From positions 581,716 through 645,715 of the forward strand of contig NW_019091508.1 in NCBI RefSeq assembly GCF_001949145.1: 64,000 nt of DNA. Direction: 5' to 3'. The position numbers and the translations under genes are program-made. How positions within the stretch are numbered: the first letter of the stretch is position 1; each line of letters begins with the position of its first letter. The DNA is from Acanthaster planci. Lineage: Eukaryota > Echinodermata > Asteroidea > Valvatida > Acanthasteridae. Below the pieces are notes generated by a model, which saw nothing but the letters and a program-made list of their open reading frames with translations, was not told the origin of the DNA and made no database searches. This document shows positions 55,925 through 64,000 of the stretch, one piece after another.

Positions 55925-57990
55925 TTATAGCCACATCGTTGCCTGATCGTTCTTATTGTTAAAGGCGCTTGTGGTCGGTTGTTGCATGCCCTTCCTCTTG
56001 TACGGCATGGATGCCCATATTCTGTCTGCTCCTAGTTGCATTGATTGGTCTGAGTTGAGGAAGTAGCATATATTGAACGAGCTCAGGTGAGTCGAATGTG
56101 TACATCTTATAGACAAGACCAAGACTCTTGATATGGTTCTTCTGAGGGGATCAACTGTTCGAGATCCTGGAGGAGCGTTCCTGGTCTTCAATGCTGTTCT
56201 GGATGTCCTCCAGCTTCTCAAGCTGCAATTCACATGCAGACATCCATGCAAGAGAGCTATTCCATGGTGCTCCTAATAGCCTAAGTTACATAAGTTACAG
56301 GTTGGATACATTGACTTGCATTGACTCTCTTATCAAGGAGTTGAAAGGGGACTGAAAGTTGTTTCATTAACTTGACTACTAAGATTTTAAGCTGGAGGAT
56401 CAAGAAGGTTGCACTAATGGTTTCATCTAATTACCATGGACATCACCTTGAGTCTCTTGGGCAAAGACGACCTTCCATTTGAGTGGGCACTGCCCATAGC
56501 CTAGGTGGTGGATTTTGAGCAAGATCAGCCTTAAGAGTTACAGCCGACTGAATTGAATCTCCATACATTGTGCGCTGTCGTCTGCATGGAGACTGCTAGA
56601 ATCTCTCAAGTTGTCCGTGCCACCAATGTACACTAGAAACATAATGTGGGTCCCAGCTAGGATGATACCCCGGAGAATTGAAGAATTGATGCTTTGCTGT
56701 TGTGAAGTCGGACCTCCTACCACTGGATGGGAGGTAGCCAGCTAGCCGTGACAACAGCCTTCCTTGAATTCCCTTGACCTCCAGAATAGCACAGCCTAAC
56801 GTAGGCCACAGCCTATCAAAGGCTGCTTTTATGTCAATAGAAATGACGTTAGCAACTCGTAGCTCAGATAGGTCAGCAGGTTTTGAGCTGAGTGGTTAGG
56901 TCTGAAACCGAACTGTATGTGGGGCTAGGCTTCTGGAGAAGAGGAGGTGTTGAAGCTGCTTGTTGGGAACGGATTCCATGGTCTAATACGTTACTCAAGA
57001 GGCAATTGCGCGGTAATTAGCTGGACCAGAAAGTGAATGCTCTCGTGAATTGGAACTATGTTTAGCTTTTTTCCACCCCCTTATCGGTTGAAAGAGCCAT
57101 GTTGGTGGGGAGTTTTCATTTTGTTCGTAGCGACGTGACCGTAACGCATGCATTTCATTGTTGATTGTGAACCAGCGAAGTGCAGTTCCCACCAAAGGAG
57201 CCTCTGTTGCTAGGAAAATTGCGCCTTCTCTTGGTCCCGCTTGGGCCCCATTGAGTATGAGCAGGCGCTTGCCCATCAGACCAAGACGAGGAGGCTGAGG
57301 AGAAAGTCCAGGGCCAGACAGACAGACCAGCATTGAGTCCAGCTCTGCAGCCTTTTCATCCACTCCCGATTCTGAACAGGAGCCTCTACCCAGAGCGCAA
57401 ACCCACAGTCTTCCGAGACTGATGAACAACTTCGATACCTACACAGAGGACGTTTCCATGACTCAAACAGAAGGGGAAGAGATCGCCTTAGGTGTGACCA
57501 GCACGGCAGCACATTCTCGCAGTACGCTGTTGCCAATTCCATGTGGACCTGTATAGCTTTGTGATATCCAACTATTGAAACTCGTGTCTGAAATCAGTCA
57601 CGTGGAGGAAATTTCACAAAGATCAATGATGAGCCTGTGAGGCAAAGGGACCGAACAAGAGGAGCTTGCTCGGTAGTATTCGTGGTTGTACACTCTGGGC
57701 CAAGAGATTGCAATGGACTTAAGCATTTTAACTAGATTCAGAATGGGACTGCCGTCTTCTTTTAGAGCTAGAGTGCCCCATTTCATTGCCGGCAAACTTC
57801 TCGTAGCCTACCACCAGTTTCTAGGCTTTGTTGTTTCGAATCTCAGCTTTTAGTACGCTTGAAGTGTTGCTTCTTAGCCTCCTTCTCGACTACAGCCCAT
57901 CTTGCTCGGATCATATGTCCTCGCTTGGCTTTCAGGAGTAGGACTTTCATTGTAAAACTCTAAAATTAATGATACCGGTGCGCAAGTTTT
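55925..57990 (-). mobile_element. Second degraded non-LTR retrotransposon (Jockey/CR1 group) with nested repeat
   Basis: Minus-strand pieces in shifting frames give SGPANYRAIASLSNVLD (near 57020-56980), VISIDIKAAFDRLWPTLG (RT motif A, near 56830), MFLVYIGGTDNLRDSSS and HADDSAQCMEIQ (motif C region, 56660-56550). The C-terminal part includes LAWMSACELQLEKLEDIQN and LGLVYKMYTFDSPE (near 56240-56080). Upstream, a basic Lys/Arg-rich linker (KAKRGHMIRARWAVVEKEAK, near 57930) precedes the RT. The motifs differ from those of the neighbouring LINE, so it is a separate family. A 180-base repeat, 57074-57252, interrupts it between the WKKAKHSS motif and its upstream part. No intact frame remains. Confidence 0.8.
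57074..57252. repeat. Dispersed repeat, copy 2, nested in a LINE
   Basis: It is homologous to 42108-42301 in the same orientation. It begins close to the LINE motif WKKAKHSS (minus strand, ending near 57075), which indicates that it inserted into an already resident LINE. It is about 180 bases, non-coding and without clear terminal inverted repeats. Confidence 0.7.
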
Positions 57991-60685
57991 TCCCGTGTAC
58001 TGGGCGCACAAAAGATGTACAAAAGGTGAATTACATACAGTTTAAAGGTCATGAGGCATGATAGGCGGTACTGAATGGTTTCAGACCAATAAGTTGCCAT
58101 AGACCTCACTACATAAAATCAATGGGGAAAAATACAAATTTCTCAGGTGTTAAAGACACACATGAACTTCAACCTTATTTTCTCATCCTTCATTTTCCTT
58201 CATTTTAAGTGACCTAATCAATGACTTTTAAAGATATTTTTAACCAGAGATGATCAGCCCTCAAAACCAAAAGTCGTGTGAAGCCCATCGCTATTTAAAA
58301 ATGGATACGCCCTCTCCAATGTGAAATAGTACAACTGTGGAGAACCCTGTTTTGCCCAATATTTTTTAGAAATGCAAGCTGGCAGTCCAGCTGGTAGGTC
58401 GATTCCATCCTTTTTTCATACAAATCATCAAAGTCCACGCGCCACAAAAAAATGCTCTAACTGGGAGATAATTTGACAGCATGCAAATCGTGTTTGGTCC
58501 GCACAGGTAAATTTGGGCCAATATACTGGCCTGCAACCTTTTTTAGAGATCAATACCTTTTTGGAGGTGCCGTTTTAAGTGGAGATGTAAGTCAATGAAA
58601 GGTAATAGCAAATTCTAAAATTTTGTGCATTTTTTCCTGTTGAAGGGTTTCCATTAGCAGGCTACAAGGAGTCTACTTTCAGGCTCTGATCATTTAGCGC
58701 AAGAATGGTGCACGGCACCCAAATCGCACGGTTTGTTTACAAGCGGCTAATGTAAAAGGGAGTACTGTTGATTTCCTTTTCCCCCGTGCGCCTGGGACGA
58801 AAGAAATTTGTGAAGTCTTTTTGTTTCATTGAGCCCATCTAGACCAGAAATTTAGAACCATGATCAACCGTATTTCACTAAAAACTGATTTTCAAATGTG
58901 TCAGTTAGTTTTACGATGAACATTATCACTTCCAAATCGTAGCCAACGTATAGCTTCGCCGATATCACCAGATATGCCCCATCCGACATATTTTTGTGGA
59001 GATGTGCATACACGTATAATGTTTTCCATTTCCAAATCACTTGCACCTTAGCCAAATTCCCTCACCGCTGGAAAAGTTAGCTTGTTCATAATTTGTTAAT
59101 TTAGTTAATATTACGATTAGAAGTATACATGTTTATGTCATGTAGTATGTTGTGAGCGATCGGCACCTGTCGATCTGCACGTCTTAGTCGATCATGCGTG
59201 ACATTTCCACCTTTACTTCTCTCTTTGGAAAAATTTTCACAACTGTAAAAAAGAAAAGAAAAGGCGACTGCATGATGAAGGAATTTTCTGAGAATCGTCC
59301 GATGAGACTGACTGATCGCGCAAAGATCGAGTGATCTTCGTGGCGCGTCGATCAATCACGCCCAAAAAGCATACACATTTCCTGCTAGAGAACGTAAAGT
59401 GCGCCCTCTGCCTGATCTATAAACTTGATCCTAGTCCCACTGTAATTGCGCGTCTCTACTGTGTACGTCAGTTTAACAATCACGTTCGGGAAAAAACATG
59501 TGTGTGTGATTTTTCTATTTCTTTTCTTTCTATACCGACTGATAATTTATTAAACTTTTTGTAAAAACAACAGGACTTTAACAACAAAAAGTTCCAGTAT
59601 AAGTACAATTGTAGGGCCTATAAGTGAAATTCGTGTGGTGAGTGTAACACTTGAACAAATGAAAGCTGTTCATTACAGTATTTCTCTTCAAATTCACATT
59701 TACTGTTAAAGACGACATTCAAATATTGTTTTAAGTTACAGGAAAAAAAATAAAACAAAAAAAGAAAAAAGGTATGAAGAATGTGAAGTCACATGTAATT
59801 GCCCTTGTGCATTTCAGAAAAACTGTCCACATACATTGTAAGTTCAAAACCGAGTGCAAAACCTGTCAGATGGCCATATTGTATCAGCTCAAAATCTCCA
59901 AATTTTGTTTCTGAAATAGAATACAAAGCTATTTCCAACAGCCAGTGTAGTTATGAAGCCATGAAACCGGTTTCAGAAAGGTTCGAAACCAAACTTGTTG
60001 TTTTTATTCCTTTAACAACAGTTCTTCACTGGGTCTCAAATTCCTTTACAAATTCTTAATCTGTACATTTATACCAGTTGACTTTAGTCGACTTAACTTT
60101 ATCCAATATGGTCTTCTTTATTTGCCACCATTTTTTTCTCTTGTCTACCTATAGAAATTACAAAAGCAGAATTTTTTCAGGATTAAATTTTTATTCATGT
60201 AATCTCCTCTGACATATTCAAACATCACCTTTACAATCAATTCAACCAAGTGACAAAGCATGTGCACATATCAGAAGAGTTACGAAGATTACTTAATCAT
60301 AAGAAAAACAGCATGGTGATGTAATACAAAACTTTTGCTGGCACAGAGACCAAACGTTAATTAATTAGCAGGGAGCTGTCTTGACAGAGAATGAAATGGC
60401 ATTTATAGGCATTGATCACCTGATTGGAGTTCATTGCTTTGTAATGGACCAACCACAGCATAGATGACTATCAGACGAAGGTCAATGTGCAACCAAGGGA
60501 TAATTATGCAGGCTGTCACACTCTGAATTCAAACAGAAATACGTTATGCACCCTTGTGTCTTTTTCACATGCCGGGTTTGTTCGTGCACAGTGTGTTCGT
60601 CTTTAGCTCAACATTCAGGAAACAGGATAAGGCCCACATTCTGTTTTAACACAACTTGTTGTATTTCCTCTTATTACTCTCACAG
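57991..60685. other. AT-rich stretch without recognised genes
   Basis: No paired splice sites or domains were recognised between the LINE remnant and the candidate exon at 60686. Short open frames on both strands look random. Confidence 0.35.
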
Positions 60686-60755
60686 AGCAGGGATTCAAAT
60701 GAAAGAAAAATATTCAAGCTGCCACTGTTCACAAGGTCATCATGATACAGAGAAG
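60686..60755 (+). CDS. Candidate small internal exon, unassigned
   Basis: A good acceptor (CCTCTTATTACTCTCACAG) and a strong donor (GAAG|GTAAGG) bound 70 bases. Only one frame is open, reading AGIQMKEKYSSCHCSQ and GHHDTEK. Cys and His residues are frequent. With no recognisable neighbour exon, its identity is unknown. Confidence 0.3.
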
Positions 60756-60759
60756 GTAA

Positions 60760-61928
60760 GGTGTGGGGTGTGAGACAGTTTTTGTTACAACTGTACTCCG
60801 ATGGGCCAATTTGCTCCATGTCTCATCAAAATGGCTCGGCTATCTTTTTATCAGGCAAACAAATCAAATGTTTCTCTTTCCAAAATGGCATCATACATTT
60901 CTGCAGATCTTAGTTTGTGTCCCTCTTTCGAACTACTCATCCAAGCTCCCTCCAAAAATTCCCGAATCCATACGAATCATGAACTTAAAACATGATGGAT
61001 GAGTGTAGCACACATGGGTGACACAAGTCTGGATGTACAGCCATGTGTCTGTAGTCTCGTATGAGGCAGCTGGTTATTTTTAGTACAGTAATACATGCAC
61101 AGGAGTTAATTACAACAGACCACAAATGAACAATGCCCATAAAATTACCCCCATAAATTTTCCTGTTGCTGGGAGTATGCATTTACTGGCATTTGGTCCA
61201 TGAAAAATATGTCAGTCTGTTGCTAAGTACATGTATGCATCGTACAAGCTGCTATTGATAGGTATGGAAATGTTCCATGTACGATAAACTTCTACCTGGC
61301 TGTGATACAAACTAATATAAGGTCTGGTGCCTGACACGGAAAAGACCAAACTGCAAACAAACACAGCTGCATTCCTAACAAATTCTTTCCTTTTTTTTAT
61401 CATCCGTGAAACAGTATGTGCATTATGTGTAACTTAGTAAATATAACATTGATACATGTGGCTGAAGCAACCCCCCCCCCGGAATACTAACTCTAATGTG
61501 CCTTCTTTATGGGCTCAGTGTCATGGTGGTAATCAAGTCCATTACCAGTCTCTGTGAGTCCGTCACAAGTCGTCTCATCTTAAGCCAAGTCATAACCTAC
61601 TGTTGATAGGTATGGAAATGTTCAATGTACAATATACAGACTGTGACAAGAGCATTCTTTGGTCACGGTCCACCCTGTTACTTATGACTGGCCTCGCAAG
61701 AGGACTTGTGACTAGACTTGGATGGATTCAACTACAACGCACTGCCCTGCAGAGCTGTATATAGCGACAATAGCGCCAACTTAAAAGACTCTGGAACCAA
61801 CATTACTGTTCATTTTTGTGTGCAGTACTGCATGCAGCTATTGCGTGCTAATTGTCCAGGTGCACCGACTCATCATCCACCATTTTGGTTCCAACAATTC
61901 AGACACTCATGTCGCCACTCTCTCTATA
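60760..61928. other. Stretch without recognised genes
   Basis: A direct near-repeat of the words TTGATAGGTATGGAAATGTT and CAATGTAC occurs at 61255 and 61605. A poly-C run lies at 61471-61481. No gene is recognised. Confidence 0.35.
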
Positions 61929-62108
61929 CAGTTGACTCTCGTTATAACAAAGTTGCAGACAAATTACTTTGTTACACAAAGGACTTTGTTATAAGAGGAG
62001 TGAAAAAGCAAAGAGAAACATAAGAATTCAAGAAAGTGGGATCCTCAAAATTTGTTCTTTATAACAGTATGTTGTTATCATGGTGTTCTTTATAACGACA
62101 GTCCACTG
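61929..62108. mobile_element. 180-bp pogo/Tigger-type MITE with TA target-site duplication
   Basis: The left end CAGTTGACTCTCGTTATAAC and the right end, in reverse complement CAGTGGACTGTCGTTATAAA, match at 17 of 20 positions. TA flanks both sides (61927-61928 and 62109-62110), the duplication expected for the Tc1/mariner superfamily. The termini, with GACTCTCGTTATAA, resemble pogo/Tigger elements. The interior is too short for a transposase, so this is a non-autonomous derivative. Confidence 0.85.
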
Positions 62109-62110
62109 TA

Positions 62111-62995
62111 AATGGCTCTGTTGCCTGAGCACCAGAGCCCCCTCAATGGGTGAAACACAGAGAGCCTAGCAGGAAACATTCGGTTTGTGTCCGAGATTCC
62201 CCACCACACACTTCCGTTGTGCCTGCATGCGCAATGCCTGACATGGAAGTGTGCACTGCTCGTCTCTCAAATAATGTACTGGTTTCACATGGCAAATTTG
62301 TAACCAAGCTATAAGTATGTGCCAAATAACAGACAGTTACCAGAGTGAACAGATATTTGTATTTTGATTCTCTAAATAACAGGTTTGAGATTAGAGGAAG
62401 ATGAAATACCCAGGAAAAAATGACCCGAGGTTTAGAGGGCCCAACAGCGGTGTCGGGTCTGAGGCGTACATTTGTGTTGGCCTAAGAGCAGCCCTTAAAA
62501 CACCTATTTCTTGAGTATCAACTCTGTATCAACTTTTATATGTAAAAAAACCTTGACTGAAAACTCGGAATTTCCCCCATTTTAACAAAATGCTTTTGCA
62601 AAATCCTGAAATCAGGAAAATCCTGTGAAAAACAACTTTCACCTCTTAAACAAATATCTTACACTTAAATCATTTAGAAAATCCCCACAAATCTATGCTT
62701 AAATAAACCAACATAGAATAGGTTTTCTCCTCGGTCCACTTTAGTGTGTTACATGTATGATTTTGTTCCATGCATGTACAACGTTTGTTCACACGTACTG
62801 CTGCAGAGCAATAAAAGAATGGTGTAAGCCAATTACAGCGGTGGAACCACCGTGTGTTGAATGTCTCTTTTCAGCCAATACGGTGCTGTGACTTGCCAAA
62901 ACGCGCGTGCGTCAGGTTTACAAACACAAGCAAGAATGTGGTGCCACAACGTTTACTGGACTGGTACACTGGTACATGTATGGCATCTCCTTGGA
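62111..62995. other. Stretch without recognised genes
   Basis: The first 60 bases share words with the dispersed repeat at 42108 (CCCCCTCA-TGGGTGAAA), but the match is too short to assign. No gene is recognised. Confidence 0.3.
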
Positions 62996-63095
62996 GACCT
63001 GGTCTCAGTCTCGAGACCGTCTCTAGACCTTTTTTTGGCAGTCTTAGTCTTGTATGCTTTGGTCTCAGTCTCGGATATAAAGGTCTCGGATAGAA
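62996..63095. repeat. Low-complexity GGTCTC/GAGACC repeat
   Basis: GGTCTCAGTCTCG occurs twice (near 63001 and 63061), together with further GAGACC, GTCTCTAGACC and AAGGTCTCGG words in both orientations within 100 bases. It forms a degenerate tandem and palindromic tract with no coding sense. Confidence 0.6.
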
Positions 63096-63099
63096 CGCT

Positions 63100-64000
63100 G
63101 ACGGGTACCTCCATGCTCTACAAAAGACAGACCTTCAAATGGCACATTATATGTCTGAAATCAGACGGTGCTAGTAGTGTGGGTTTTGTGACTGAGCATC
63201 TATACAGGGCGCAGATTTCTTAACCATTTGGTTGCAATGCTATTACTATGCCAACTGCTTTGAACTTAATGCAAAAAAGATAAGATTGAGTACAGTTTGT
63301 GACTTTTGGGGGAAAATATGGAGGATAGAGAAAAGGAAACTGTAAAGGACAAGCAGTAAACTTCTCTTGCAAGACAAAAACATGTAAAATGTGTGGCAAA
63401 CTCGAGCTCAATTAATGAGCATTCATGAGCAAACGGTTTACGGTATTTACAAGTGCATACACACAGTCTTCGAGTTATTACAAATACATTATATGCAACG
63501 TACAATAACTGCATTAGTTGATGTACACATAGTTTGTACATGACGGCTCACACACTTTAAACAACATGAAAGCATGTTAGAACATTGTTTACAAAAGTAT
63601 CACACCCGCATTGACCTGTCCCCCTCATCTGAAACCCTTACAAACGGCAAGCCCGAATATTTGGTTCTCACAGGTAGGGCCATCTTCCTGATAAAAACGG
63701 CACATCCAATGGAAACATCTGAATGCCAAAGGGCACCAAGTGATGTCATAACCTGGGCATCAGACCCCAGGGCTATTAGCCTCTGTTGCCTTGGTATGTC
63801 TCTAGGTGTAGGTCTTATCTAGACTCAATAATACGTGCATCTTGAACTACACCACAATTGTGGAATGGTATGCCTGTAACCACAGCGCTGTGAACACTAC
63901 GGCTGCTGAAGCATGGCATTATGAGATCACTGTCTCAATCTACGATGTACATTTACGTGCACAACAGTTGCCCATCATGAAGGTGTACAACTGCACAGCT
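63100..64000. other. Right edge of the window without recognised genes
   Basis: An 82-codon plus-strand frame at 63574-63822 has no identifiable domain. No repeat family seen elsewhere in the window is recognised here. Confidence 0.3.

Noticed and set aside
1-64000. CRISPR arrays, rRNA genes, bacterial operons or phage genes
   Set aside because: No regularly spaced repeats, rRNA signatures or prokaryotic gene structure are present; the window is animal nuclear DNA.

Overview
This is eukaryotic nuclear DNA from an animal. Coding sequence is split into short exons by GT-AG introns, there are no operons or ribosome binding sites, and most of the window is non-coding and dense in decayed transposons. 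CR1/Jockey-type LINEs, tRNA-derived SINEs, many short inverted-repeat elements, the frequent TACATGTA word and the gene types suggest a marine invertebrate, probably a deuterostome such as an echinoderm, hemichordate or lancelet. That placement is inference; the sequence does not settle the species.

Three genes can be supported. (1) On the plus strand, 6282-7252 holds the last two coding exons of a four-helix PMP22/claudin-superfamily membrane protein; a possible upstream exon lies at 2268-2327. (2) On the plus strand, 14132-24911 holds a complete five-exon gene for a 404-residue FAD-dependent amine oxidase-like protein of the sarcosine oxidase/PIPOX/DAO superfamily. All splice phases agree. 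(3) On the minus strand, 35629-34604 holds a two-exon gene for a small secreted, dibasically processed, cysteine-containing precursor that I cannot assign to a family. Several isolated candidate exons with good splice sites (30765, 36312, 37699, 49635, 52260, 60686) are unassigned.

The rest is largely mobile-element debris. Three minus-strand LINE remnants are recognisable from reverse transcriptase or C-terminal motifs: 29440-30285, 52560-55480 and 55925-57990. The third carries a nested dispersed repeat whose sister copy is at 42108. DNA-transposon relics with terminal inverted repeats are at 10317, 12846, 13481, 14289, 18190, 22878, 28195, 31941, 39636 and 61929. Several belong to families with two or three copies in this window: 8337/17590, 13481/31941 and 15660/28195/39636. 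Two copies of one tRNA-derived SINE lie at 16833 and 23662. Much of the oxidase gene's intron length is made of such insertions.

No CRISPR array, rRNA or convincing functional tRNA gene was seen. The three genes show no evident common pathway; they look like ordinary neighbours in a repeat-rich region. I found no clear new multi-gene system. The most interesting leads are the unassigned secreted precursor, the oxidase lacking the usual covalent-flavin cysteine, and the uncatalogued repeat families.
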